A stretch of 52,694 bases of DNA from positions 1-52,694 of the forward strand of contig JAOUHF010000004.1 of NCBI GenBank assembly GCA_029865325.1, written 5' to 3'. The position numbers and the translations under genes are program-made. Position 1 is the stretch's first letter; each line of letters opens with the position of its first letter. This DNA is from Thermoleophilia bacterium. GTDB taxonomy: Bacteria > Actinomycetota > Thermoleophilia > Gaiellales > Gaiellaceae. The notes below the pieces were generated by a model. It did not search any database. It saw only the letters and a list, made by a program, of their open reading frames with translations, and was not told the DNA's origin. Positions 1 to 10,229 of this stretch are shown here, in pieces.

Positions 1-1
1 C

Positions 2-184
2 GCGCGGTCGTTCAAGGTCAACCTCATCCCCTACAACCCGACAGGCAAATACGAAGGATCCTCGCGTCCGGCGATCGAGTCCTTCAAAGCTGTCCTCGAC
101 CGAGCACGCATTCCGGCGACGGTGCGACTTACACGCGGCCGCGACATCGAGGCGGCCTGCGGGCAACTGGCGAGTGCCCGTTGA
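2..184 (+). CDS. rlmN: 23S rRNA/tRNA (adenine-C2)-methyltransferase RlmN, C-terminal fragment (5' end outside window)
   Basis: Frame 2 reads ARSFKVNLIPYNPTGKYEGSSRPAIESFKAVLDRARIPATVRLTRGRDIEAACGQLASAR*. VNLIPYNP and GRDIxAACGQL are typical RlmN C-terminal motifs. Confidence 0.9.
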   Translation, partial: ARSFKVNLIPYNPTGKYEGSSRPAIESFKAVLDRARIPATVRLTRGRDIEAACGQLASAR

Positions 185-555
185 TGGAGCGCGTGACCGG
201 GATCGGCGGAGTGTTCTTCCGGGCGCGCGATCCGAAGACCCTCCTCGCCTGGTACCGGGAGATCCTCGGAGCCCCGGTCGGGAACGAAGATCTCGTCATC
301 TTCCCCGAGTCGCGCAACACTCACTGGGTGCCGTTCCCGAGTGACACGACGTACTGGCCGGCCGAGAGAGAGCTGATGGTCAACTACACCGTCGGTGATC
401 TCGACGCGATGCTCGAACAGCTGCGAAGGGCCGGCGTCACGGTCGACGAGCACGTCGAGGAGCACGAGTTCGGCCGCTTCGGCTGGTGCTGGGATCCCGA
501 GGGGAACCGCGTCGAGCTCTGGGAGCCGCCCGAGGGACCGTTGCCCGTTCCATAG
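184..555 (+). CDS. VOC/glyoxalase family protein
   Basis: ORF 181..555. The ATG at 184 overlaps the rlmN stop (TGATG). VOC-like pattern: FFRARDPKTLLAWYREILG ... WDPEGNRVELWEP. Confidence 0.85.
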   Translation: MERVTGIGGVFFRARDPKTLLAWYREILGAPVGNEDLVIFPESRNTHWVPFPSDTTYWPAERELMVNYTVGDLDAMLEQLRRAGVTVDEHVEEHEFGRFGWCWDPEGNRVELWEPPEGPLPVP

Positions 556-597
556 AGGTCCAGCCGGCAACCCCGGGCTACCCTGGCCTCGGTCGTG

Positions 598-2084
598 CTA
601 CGTCGCGTCGACCCGCACCGGGTGCTCGTCGAAGAGGTAGCGGAGAATCGGCTGCTTCGCTGCGCGCACCTCGTCGAGCCTCCGCACCGGCCGACCGTGG
701 GGCGCCTCCTTCAGCACCTCGGGAGACTCGGCAGCCTCCTCGGCGATCCGCCGCATCGCATCCACGAACCCGTCGAGGCGCTCCTTCGGCTCCGTCTCCG
801 TCGGCTCGATCATGAGCGCCTCGGGGACGACGAGCGGGAAGTAGATCGTCGGCGGGTGGATCCCGTAGTCCATGAGCCGCTTCGCGACGTCGAGCGCCGT
901 GATCCCGTGCTCGCGCTTGAGGTTCCTCGCGGAGAGGACGAACTCGTGCATGCAGTGGCGGTCGTACGGGAGGTCGTAGACGTCTCGAAGTCGCGCGAGA
1001 ACGTAGTTGGCATTCAGCACCGCGACCTCCGACATCTCCTTGAGGCCAGGCCCGTACGCGCGCATGTACGCATACGACCGCACAAAGACCCCGAACGGAC
1101 CGGCGAAGCCGCGAACCCGCCCGATCGACTTGGGTCGGTCGTGATCGAGTCGAAAGGCGTCGCCGTCCCGGACGACGGTAGGAGCCGGAAGGTACGGCTC
1201 GATGCTCTCGCGCACCGCCACCGGACCGCCGCCAGGGCCACCCCCGCCGTGCGGCTGCGAGAACGTCTTGTGCAGGTTGTAGTGGACGATGTCGAAGCCC
1301 ATGTCGCCCGGGCGCGAGATCCCAACGACGGCGTTGAGATTCGCACCGTCGTAGTAGAGAAGCGCCCCGGCGTCGTGGAAGATCTCGGCGACCGCCTCGA
1401 TGCCCTCGTCGAAGAGACCGAGCGTCGAGGGATTCGTGAGCATGAGCCCTGCGGTTCGGTCGTTCACCTTGGCTCGAAGATCCTCGAGGTCCAGGTTTCC
1501 GCGCGCGTCCGTCTCGACCTTCTCGAGCTTGAATCCGGCCATCGTCACGCTCGCCGGGTTCGTCCCGTGCGCCGTGTCGGCCGTGATGATCGTGTCGCGA
1601 TCCTCTCCACGATCCGCGAAGTACGCGCGCATGAGCATGAGGCCGGTCAGCTCGCCCTGTGAGCCGGCGGCGGGCTGCAGGGTGACGGCCGGAAGGCCTG
1701 CAATCTCCGCGAGCATCTCCTGGAGCCGCCACATCAACTCGAGTGCTCCCTGAGCCCCGTCGTCATCCTGGTACGGGTGAAGGTCGCGGAAGCCCGGGAG
1801 AGAGGCGAGTCGCTCGTTCACGCGAGGGTTGTGCTTCATCGTGCACGAGCCGAGCGGATAGAAGCCCGTGTCGACGCCGAACGTTCGGTCGGCGAGTGCG
1901 GTGAAGTGGCGCACGATCTCGGGCTCGGACAGTTCGGGCAGCCGCGGCGGACGAGCGCGGCGAAGCGACTCCGGGACGTCCGGCGTGGGGAGATCGGGGA
2001 TCGGCGGGCGCCCAGCCCTACGTCCCGTGCGAGACCGTTCGAAGATGAGTGGGGTGTCTCTCCAGGTCCGATCTGGCTCAACGC

Positions 2085-2094
<10 letters not shown>
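598..2094 (-). CDS. gcvPB: Glycine dehydrogenase (decarboxylating) subunit 2
   Basis: 498-aa ORF with GSCTMKHNPR, DGANLNAVVGISRPGDMGFDIVHYNLHKTFSQPHGGGGPGGGPV (PLP-lysine region of P-protein). Confidence 0.95.
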
Positions 2095-3409
<1,315 letters not shown>

Positions 3410-3413
<4 letters not shown>

Positions 3414-3805
3414 TGGTCGGCGATGTGCACGCGGTAGGCGGCCGCGTCCATCAAGCCGGCGACCTCACCTGGATCGGACATGCGAATTCGAATCAGCCAG
3501 CCCTCGTCGTAGGGGTCGTCATTGACGATCTCGGGCTCGTCGATGGCCTTCTGGTTCACCTCGAGAACTTCGCCCGAGAGAGGCGCAACGATGTCCGAGA
3601 CCGCCTTGACGGACTCGACCTCGCCGTAGGACTCGTCCTTGGCCACAGTCGAGCCGACGACGGGTGCCTCGTAGTGCACGAGCTCGCCGAGCGCGTCCTG
3701 TGCAAACCACGTGACTCCGAGCGTGGCGTCGTCGCCGTCGATCCGCGCCCAGTCGTGTTCTGGGTGGTACTTGAGTTCCTCGGGATAGCTCTCGGCAGCT
3801 GGCAT
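3410..3805 (-). CDS. gcvH: Glycine cleavage system H protein
   Basis: 131-aa ORF with lipoyl motif GEVESVKAVSDIVAPLSGEVLEVN. Confidence 0.95.
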
Positions 3806-4858
3806 CTACGTCTCCCTCCGATAGATCGGCTTCTTGACGACACGGGCTCGCTTCGGCTTGCCCCGGACATCGATCACGATGTCGTTACCCGGCGTCGCCG
3901 CTTCGCTCGGGAGGTACCCCATCCCGATACCCACGTCGAGCATCGGCGAATGCGTGCCGGAGGTCACCTCGCCGCCACCTTCGATCGGCATCCCTTGTCG
4001 GGGAACCGCTCGCTCCTCCAGTACGAAGGGCACGAGTCTCCGGGTAGGACCTTCATCGCGTGTTCGGCGCAGGACGTCGACACCGGTGAACTCCGTGGCG
4101 AGAGCGCAGGCCCAGCCGAGACCGGCCGAGATCGAATCCGTTTCCGGACCGATGTCGTTCCCGTGCAGCGGGTAGCAAACTTCGAGTCGAAGCGTGTCTC
4201 GCGCACCCAGACCACAGGGAACGGCACCTCGGGCGAGGACCGCGTCCCAGAGCGCGGGTGTTTCGTCCGCAGCGCAGCACAGCTCGACACCTCTCTCCCC
4301 CGTGTACCCGGTCCGGGAAATCAGCACCTCGATGCCGTCGATCTCGCCCATGTCATGCGTGAACGCGGGAGCCTCAAGGAGCCCGAGGCGCCCGAGCGCC
4401 CGCGGCCCTTGTACGGCGAGGAGCCCGTACTCATCGGACGCGTCACGCACTTCAGCGCCTCGGGGCTCGCGGTCCTTGAGCCAGGCAAAGGCTGCCTCCC
4501 TGTTGGACGCGTTCACGACGAGAAGGAACTGGCCGTGAGCGAAGCGATAGACGATCAGATCGTCGACGATTCCGCCCTGCTCGTTTGTCAGCAGCGTGTA
4601 CTGGGCCTGGCCGTCCCCGACCCGATCGACGTCGTTCGAGAGCATGGCCTGGAGGAATGCCTGCGCGGTTGGACCGTCGACGTGGAGCTCGCCCATGTGG
4701 GAGACGTCGAACACGCCGCAGTCGCCTCGAACAGCTCGGTGCTCGGGGATGACACCCTCGTACTGCACCGGCATCTCGAAGCCCGCAAACGGCACCATGC
4801 GCGCGCCAAGCCCCACATGGCGCTCGAAAAGCGGAGTGCGCTTCAGCGTGGCTTCCAC
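3806..4858 (-). CDS. gcvT: Aminomethyltransferase (glycine cleavage T protein)
   Basis: 350-aa ORF: KRTPLFERHVGLGARMVPFAGFEMPVQYEGVIPEHRAVR ... ISRTGYTGERGVEL; GTG start. Confidence 0.95.
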   Translation of the reverse strand: MEATLKRTPLFERHVGLGARMVPFAGFEMPVQYEGVIPEHRAVRGDCGVFDVSHMGELHVDGPTAQAFLQAMLSNDVDRVGDGQAQYTLLTNEQGGIVDDLIVYRFAHGQFLLVVNASNREAAFAWLKDREPRGAEVRDASDEYGLLAVQGPRALGRLGLLEAPAFTHDMGEIDGIEVLISRTGYTGERGVELCCAADETPALWDAVLARGAVPCGLGARDTLRLEVCYPLHGNDIGPETDSISAGLGWACALATEFTGVDVLRRTRDEGPTRRLVPFVLEERAVPRQGMPIEGGGEVTSGTHSPMLDVGIGMGYLPSEAATPGNDIVIDVRGKPKRARVVKKPIYRRET

Positions 4859-4910
4859 CGCCGCGACTCTACCGCCGACAGGATCCCCTCAGCCGTCGAA
4901 GGTGAGCCAC

Positions 4911-4994
4911 GCCGCAGCCACCGAAGCGGATGCCTTCTGGGATTCGCGCAACCGGGATCCGCTCGCGCGGGATTCCGGTCGCGCAAGGCACTAG
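4911..4994 (-). repeat. Dispersed hairpin-plus-tail element, copy A (ftsZ-gcvT intergenic)
   Basis: Minus: TGCCTTGCGCGACCGGAATCCCGCGCGAGCGGATCCCGGTTGCGCGAATCCCAGAAGGCATCCGCTTCGGTGGCTGC. Outer stem TGCCTT/AAGGCA, inner stem ACCGG.../...CCGGT. Confidence 0.6.
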
Positions 4995-6055
4995 TCCTCT
5001 TTCAGGAAGCTGGGAATATCGATCTCGACGTCGCTGACGCTGGGCGCATGGAAGACCGGGCGCTCGGACGATGTCTCGATCGACGCCTCGACTCGGCGTC
5101 GGCGCGGACGGCCGCCGAAGCCCGTCGCGATCGCCGTCACCCGCACGTCATCTCCCATAGCCTCGTCGATGACTGCGCCGAAGATCACGTTCGCGTTCGA
5201 GTCCGCCGCGCTGGTCACGACCTGGGCGGCTTCGTCAACCTCCGCCAGGCCCAGGTCCGGACCCCCCGTGATGTTCAGCAGGACTCCGGTGGCGCCGTCG
5301 AGGGAGGTCTCGAGGAGCGGCGAAGAGATCGCAGCCTTCGCCGCATCGATTGCGCGATTGTCCCCTCGCGCCACGCCGATGCCCATCAGGGCGGAGCCGG
5401 CATCCCGCATGATCGTGCGCACGTCGGCGAAGTCGAGGTTGATGAGACCGGGAACGGTAATGAGGTCGGTGATGCCCTGCACGCCTTGGCGCAGGATGTC
5501 GTCCACCATGCGGAAGGCCTCCGTGACGGGCGTCGAGCGCTCGACGACCTGCAGCAAGCGGTCGTTCTCGATGACGATGAGCGTGTCGACGTTGTCGCGA
5601 AGCGTCTGGATTCCCTGCTCGGCCTGATCTGCCCGCAGTCGACCCTCGAACGCGAACGGCCGCGTGACGACCCCGACCGTGAGCGCACCGAGTTCCTTGC
5701 CGATCTCAGCAACGACAGGCGCTCCGCCCGTGCCGGTGCCACCGCCCTCGCCTGCGGTGACGAAGATCATGTCTGCCCCTTTGAGCGCCTCCTTCAACTC
5801 ATCCCGGCTCTCCTGCGCGGCGGCGATCCCTACGCGCGGGTCGGCGCCGGCCCCCAGGCCGCGGGTTGCCTTCGAGCCGATGTGGATCTTGACGTCGGCC
5901 TCCATCATCAGGAGGGCCTGTGCATCCGTGTTCACGGCGACGAACTCCACGCCCGAGACACCTGCCTCGACCATCCGAGTCACCGCGTTCGAACCCCCGC
6001 CACCGATCCCTACGACCTTGATCACGGCGAGATAGCTACCTAACTGATTGCTCAT
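4991..6055 (-). CDS. ftsZ: Cell division protein FtsZ
   Basis: 354-aa [15 protein letters not shown], tubulin signature [13 protein letters not shown]-terminal tail [13 protein letters not shown]. Confidence 0.98.
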   Translation of the reverse strand: MSNQLGSYLAVIKVVGIGGGGSNAVTRMVEAGVSGVEFVAVNTDAQALLMMEADVKIHIGSKATRGLGAGADPRVGIAAAQESRDELKEALKGADMIFVTAGEGGGTGTGGAPVVAEIGKELGALTVGVVTRPFAFEGRLRADQAEQGIQTLRDNVDTLIVIENDRLLQVVERSTPVTEAFRMVDDILRQGVQGITDLITVPGLINLDFADVRTIMRDAGSALMGIGVARGDNRAIDAAKAAISSPLLETSLDGATGVLLNITGGPDLGLAEVDEAAQVVTSAADSNANVIFGAVIDEAMGDDVRVTAIATGFGGRPRRRRVEASIETSSERPVFHAPSVSDVEIDIPSFLKED

Positions 6056-6121
6056 GTCTCAACCCACCTCAGGCTGAAGCTCGCATTGAACGTGCGATTG
6101 CGGAAGCACCCTTCGCCTTCG

Positions 6122-6150
6122 AGAGTACGGCTCCTGCAGAACGTTGTCAA
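6122..6150 (-). promoter_or_regulatory. Candidate sigma70-type promoter for ftsZ: TTGACA-N17-TACTCT
   Basis: Minus strand reads TTGACAacgttctgcaggagccgTACTCT in the ftsQ-ftsZ intergenic region (-35 at 6150..6145, -10 at 6127..6122, 17-nt spacer). Confidence 0.7.
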
Positions 6151-6194
6151 CGGTTTTCTGGCGTCAAACATTTAACCTCAACCTGAGACTTAAT

Positions 6195-7004
6195 CTACGT
6201 ACCAGAGACAGGACGCTCGGGAACGCTTACGTCGATGTAGGTCGCGCCGCTCTCGACGAGTCGGAACACCGCTGCCGCGACCGCCACCTTGAGGCCAAGG
6301 TCGGTCGCCTTGCCGAGCCGGATCTCAGGCCCGTGACGCAGGACGAGCGTGAGCTCGTCGCCCATCGCGCGCACGGCCTTGACTCGCCGCGGGAACTTCT
6401 CCTCCGTAGCGGAAGCAAGCGCCTTCGTGGCGGGTGTGTAGCTCGCCGGAAGCGTTCCCCCGAGGTTGACCGCGACTTCCCGCGTGAGCCAGATTCGCGG
6501 GTACGTCCGCTCCGAGCCCGTCTCGATCTCCCGAATCACCTTGCCCGCCCCCGTCACGAGCCACGAGGAGTGACCGCGCCGCGCGACGGCAACCGCCCGC
6601 TCCGGTGCGATCTTGACGACGAGCGAGTGCGGAAATGCCCGATCCACCGAGACACCTGCGACCGACGGGAGTGCACGAAGGGTGCCTTCGACTCCGTCGG
6701 TATCGACTGCAACCAGGCTCGTTCCCAGCACATCCTTTGTTGCTGCCTCGATCTGGCGCGCGATCTCGGGAGACGCCCCGATCACCTCGACTCGATCGAC
6801 GGCGAACACCGACGAGGCATAAGCACCCCAGTAGACGAGGAGAGCGCCCACGACGACGGCGAAGGTGGCGAGAAGCGACAGGCCGGAGGGAACGAACCGA
6901 GCGAGATGCAGGCGATCACCCGCCGCGCCGCGCGGAAACGGGACGACGACGCTTGCCGCACGCGCATGCCGGCGCGATCCGCGCTCGGTTCGTCCCCCGG
7001 CCAT
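6195..7004 (-). CDS. ftsQ: Cell division protein FtsQ/DivIB (POTRA)
   Basis: Single TM followed by VFAVDRVEVIGASPEIARQIEAATKDVLGTSLVAVDTDGVEGTLRALPSVAGVSVDRAFPHSLVVKIAPERAVAVARRG. ATG at 7004 preferred over the longer ORF, which runs into murB. Confidence 0.9.
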   Translation of the reverse strand: MAGGRTERGSRRHARAASVVVPFPRGAAGDRLHLARFVPSGLSLLATFAVVVGALLVYWGAYASSVFAVDRVEVIGASPEIARQIEAATKDVLGTSLVAVDTDGVEGTLRALPSVAGVSVDRAFPHSLVVKIAPERAVAVARRGHSSWLVTGAGKVIREIETGSERTYPRIWLTREVAVNLGGTLPASYTPATKALASATEEKFPRRVKAVRAMGDELTLVLRHGPEIRLGKATDLGLKVAVAAAVFRLVESGATYIDVSVPERPVSGT

Positions 7005-7035
7005 GCGGCGGGATTCGCCGTGCGGCGCGCGCTTC

Positions 7036-7920
7036 CTACGTGGCCGACGGAAGCTCGAGCGCGCCGGCGAAGACGACCTCGCGCTCGAGCTCGACACCGA
7101 ACTGCTCCCGCGCACGCCGTCGCGCCTCGACCATCAGCGCAATGCAATCGGCGCTCGTCGCGCCTCCCGCGTTCTCGATGAAGTTCGAGTGCTTCGGCGA
7201 TATGACTGCGCCTCCAACCCGATGACCCTTGAGACCGCAGAGCTCGAGCATCCGTCCCGCGCCGATCTCGCCGGCGGGATTCTTGAAGACGCTCCCGAAC
7301 GTGCGCCTGTTCGTCGGCTGTGTGGCCTTCCGCCGAGCGACGAGCTCCGCGATCGTCTCCTTGACGTCGGCTGGTGGGCGCGGCTCGAGCCGGTATTCGA
7401 CTCTTGCGACGACATGTCCGGAGGTGATCGACGAATGACGGTAGGCGAGGCCGAGATCCTCCCGCGAGAGCCAGCTCTCGCCGCCTGCCGTGGCAATGAG
7501 CGCTCGGACGAGGACGTCCGACCAGTCGCGCCCGTACGCACCCGCATTCATCCGCACGCCGCCTCCCGCTGTCCCAGGGATCGCGCAAGCGAACTCGAAG
7601 CCACCGAGCCCGGCGTCGCGTGCTCGGTGGAGGCACACCGCGTTCGCAGCCCCGCCGCCCGCGGCTAGAAGTCCGTCGCCCGTCTCCACCCCCGCGAGCT
7701 CGCCTTCGAGGCGCACCACAAGTGCATCGACACCGTCGTCGGCCGCCAACATGTTCGATCCGAGCCCGACGACGAGGATCTCCAGGTCCTCGCCCTCCGC
7801 AAAGCGAAGTGCTTCCGCGAGCTCGGGAAGTGTTCTGGGCCGCGCCAGAGCACGAGCAGGACCGCCCGTTCCTATCGTCGTGAGACGCGCAAGCGGAACG
7901 CCGTGCTCGATCGGCACCAC
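7036..7920 (-). CDS. murB: UDP-N-acetylenolpyruvoylglucosamine reductase
   Basis: LTTIGTGGPA, GLGSNML, IPGTAGGGVRMNAGAYGRD, GSVFKNP, SPKHSNFIENAGGATSAD. A GTG at 7920 overlaps the murC TAG stop (TAGTG); ORF track start is 7962. Confidence 0.93.
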   Translation of the reverse strand: MVPIEHGVPLARLTTIGTGGPARALARPRTLPELAEALRFAEGEDLEILVVGLGSNMLAADDGVDALVVRLEGELAGVETGDGLLAAGGGAANAVCLHRARDAGLGGFEFACAIPGTAGGGVRMNAGAYGRDWSDVLVRALIATAGGESWLSREDLGLAYRHSSITSGHVVARVEYRLEPRPPADVKETIAELVARRKATQPTNRRTFGSVFKNPAGEIGAGRMLELCGLKGHRVGGAVISPKHSNFIENAGGATSADCIALMVEARRRAREQFGVELEREVVFAGALELPSAT

Positions 7921-9119
7921 TATTCGGGCAGCCCTTGGACGATCGAGTGCGCGATTCGCCACGGCTCTCCGACGCCTAGCGTGACGACAACGTCGCCGCG
8001 CCTCGCCCAGTCAAGGGCGAGCGCGCAGGCGTCGTCCAACGACGGCGCCCAACCCCGACGAACGCCCGGAGCCACGTTGTCCAGGACGAGCTTGCCGGAG
8101 ACACCGAGGATCGGTGCGTCACGCCCGTCGATCACATCGGTGACGACGGCCGCGTCTGCGAGACCCAGCGAAGCCCCTAGTTCTCGTGCGAGCTGGCGCG
8201 TTCTCTCGTAGACGTGCGGTTGATACACGGCGATAAGGCGCCTCCTGGTCACGTCTCGAGCCGTCTGAAGCGTCGCAGCGATCTCGGTTGGATTATGGGC
8301 ATAGTCGTCGATCACGCGAACGCCACCGCGCTCGCCGACGAGCTCAAACCGCCGATTCACTCCCGCGAACTCGACGATCACGCGCTCCGCGTCCGCGGGC
8401 GCGACGCCTGCGAGCTCGAGGACCGCGACCGCGGTAGCCGCGTTCCTGCGGTTGTGGTCTCCCGGCACTGCCAGCTCGAGATTGGCGGCGTCGAGCTCCC
8501 AGCCACGAACGGTGAGCGGAGCCGCCATCAACCACTCCTCGAAGAACGCGCCAAGCTCGTCCTCCGACCCGTACGTCGCGTGGTGGTCGAGCTCGATGTT
8601 CGTCACGGCCGCGATGTCCGGACGAAGAAGCGCGATCGAGCGGTCGGACTCGTCGCCTTCGACGACGAGCCATCCCGCACCGGTGCCTGCATTGCCGCCG
8701 AGCTGCGGAACGACCCCGCCGATGATCCAGGACGGATCCTCGCCGAGCTCCTTGAGGACGTACGCGATCATCGCCGCCGTTGTCGTCTTTCCGTGTGCGC
8801 CGCCGACGACGATCGACCGTCGGAGAGCGACGAGCTCGGTGAGAAACTCTGCGCGCGACCGACCCTCGATCCGGCCGATGTGCGCGGTCGACACCACGAC
8901 TTCGAAGTCCGCAGGAGGTTCGGGGTCACCACCAAGATCGACGTCGATGCTGTTCAGCGCTTCGAGAAAGATCGTGTCTCGCGCCTCCCACCCACGCACG
9001 TCGGCACCCCACGCACGCGAGAAGTTGGCGTACGCGGACAGCCCAGCGCCGCCGATCCCGACAAAGTAGAAGCGCCGCCCGGCGAGTGGTTTCGAGCTCC
9101 CGGTCAAGTCGCCATCCAT
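7920..9119 (-). CDS. murC: UDP-N-acetylmuramate--L-alanine ligase
   Basis: YFVGIGGAGLSAYA, GAHGKTTTAAMIAYVL, EGDESDRS, VIDDYAHNPTEIAATL, YQPHVYERT. Confidence 0.95.
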   Translation of the reverse strand: MDGDLTGSSKPLAGRRFYFVGIGGAGLSAYANFSRAWGADVRGWEARDTIFLEALNSIDVDLGGDPEPPADFEVVVSTAHIGRIEGRSRAEFLTELVALRRSIVVGGAHGKTTTAAMIAYVLKELGEDPSWIIGGVVPQLGGNAGTGAGWLVVEGDESDRSIALLRPDIAAVTNIELDHHATYGSEDELGAFFEEWLMAAPLTVRGWELDAANLELAVPGDHNRRNAATAVAVLELAGVAPADAERVIVEFAGVNRRFELVGERGGVRVIDDYAHNPTEIAATLQTARDVTRRRLIAVYQPHVYERTRQLARELGASLGLADAAVVTDVIDGRDAPILGVSGKLVLDNVAPGVRRGWAPSLDDACALALDWARRGDVVVTLGVGEPWRIAHSIVQGLPE

Positions 9120-9137
9120 CGTTCAAGCACCAGACTG

Positions 9138-10229
9138 TTACTTGGCACGATGAGTGCTCCGTCCCGATGCGAGTGCCACGAGCTCGTCGGCGATCGTCTC
9201 GGCGGCGTGCGGCCGCGCGAGCGTGCGCATTGCGTCTCGCATGCTGCGTAGGCGCTCGGGGTCCCCGAGCAACTCGACGACGAGCTGAGGGGCACGCGAA
9301 AGATCGCTCTGGTCGAGGGCAATCGCGCCGCCACCGCGCTCGAAGTGCTGCGCGTTGACGGTTTGGTGATCAGCCGTCGCATACGGGTACGGAACGAGGA
9401 TGGAGGGCGTCCCCGCGGCGGCGAGCTCCCACACCGTTCCCCCCGCCCGCGAGATTGCGAGATCGGCAACGGCAAGTGCTTCGCCGAAGTGGTCGGTCGT
9501 CGAAAGCAGGACGTAGTCCGGGCGCTTCACCTTCGGGCGCAGCGCCTCATAGTCTCTCTCGCCGGAAACGTGCAGCACGGCGGGCCCGGTCTCACCGAAC
9601 ACGTCGACTGCGAACTCGTTCAGAGCCTGCGCTCCCGCCAGCCCCCCGAACACGGCGAGGACAGGACCGTCGGCTGGGAGTCCGAAGCGCACCCGACCAG
9701 CCGCGCGATCGGCGTCGAGATGGGCCGTGGGAATCGGCCTCCCCGTGACGACGTACTTCGCGCCGTCGCGGCCAGGAATCGAGTAGGAGAGGAACACCTT
9801 GTGCGCAAACGGCGCTGCAAGCCGGTTGGCGAGCCCGAGGTGCGCGTCCGCTTCGGTGAGTGCGGTCGGCATCCGGCGCAAGCGCGCGGCGAGCACCATC
9901 GGCCCAGCGACGTAGCCCCCCGCTCCAAGGACGACGTCGGGACGGCGGCGTTCGAGGATGCCGCTGCAGGCAAACGGAGCGCGAGCTGCGCGAATGAGAG
10001 CGTGCAGGAGGTCGAGACCGAGCCTTCGGGGAAACCCCGAAATGGGGAACGTGTCGAGCTCGAAGCCCGCTTCAGGAACCAGATGCGACTCGACGGGACC
10101 TGGCGACCCGGCGAACGTCACCGTCACTCCGCGTGCGCGCAACGCTTCGGCGACCGCGAGCGCTGGCCGGACGTGCCCTGCTGTTCCGCCCGCTGCGATC
10201 AGGCACGCGAGCTTGGACGACGGTTCCAT
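9138..10229 (-). CDS. murG: UDP-GlcNAc--undecaprenyl-pyrophosphoryl-MurNAc-pentapeptide GlcNAc transferase
   Basis: N-terminal IAAGGTAGHVRPALAVAEAL, DVVLGAGGYVAGP, ISRAGGTVWELAAAGTPSILVPYPYATADHQTVNA. Confidence 0.95.
   Translation of the reverse strand: MEPSSKLACLIAAGGTAGHVRPALAVAEALRARGVTVTFAGSPGPVESHLVPEAGFELDTFPISGFPRRLGLDLLHALIRAARAPFACSGILERRRPDVVLGAGGYVAGPMVLAARLRRMPTALTEADAHLGLANRLAAPFAHKVFLSYSIPGRDGAKYVVTGRPIPTAHLDADRAAGRVRFGLPADGPVLAVFGGLAGAQALNEFAVDVFGETGPAVLHVSGERDYEALRPKVKRPDYVLLSTTDHFGEALAVADLAISRAGGTVWELAAAGTPSILVPYPYATADHQTVNAQHFERGGGAIALDQSDLSRAPQLVVELLGDPERLRSMRDAMRTLARPHAAETIADELVALASGRSTHRAK

Noticed and set aside
4859-4990. Possible glycine riboswitch ahead of gcvT
   Set aside because: No recognisable glycine-aptamer consensus segments; the gap is explained by the hairpin repeat.
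3425-6043. 872-aa + strand ORF
   Set aside because: Lies wholly antisense to well-supported gcvH, gcvT and ftsZ. Its composition matches shadow ORFs expected at high GC, with no recognisable domain.
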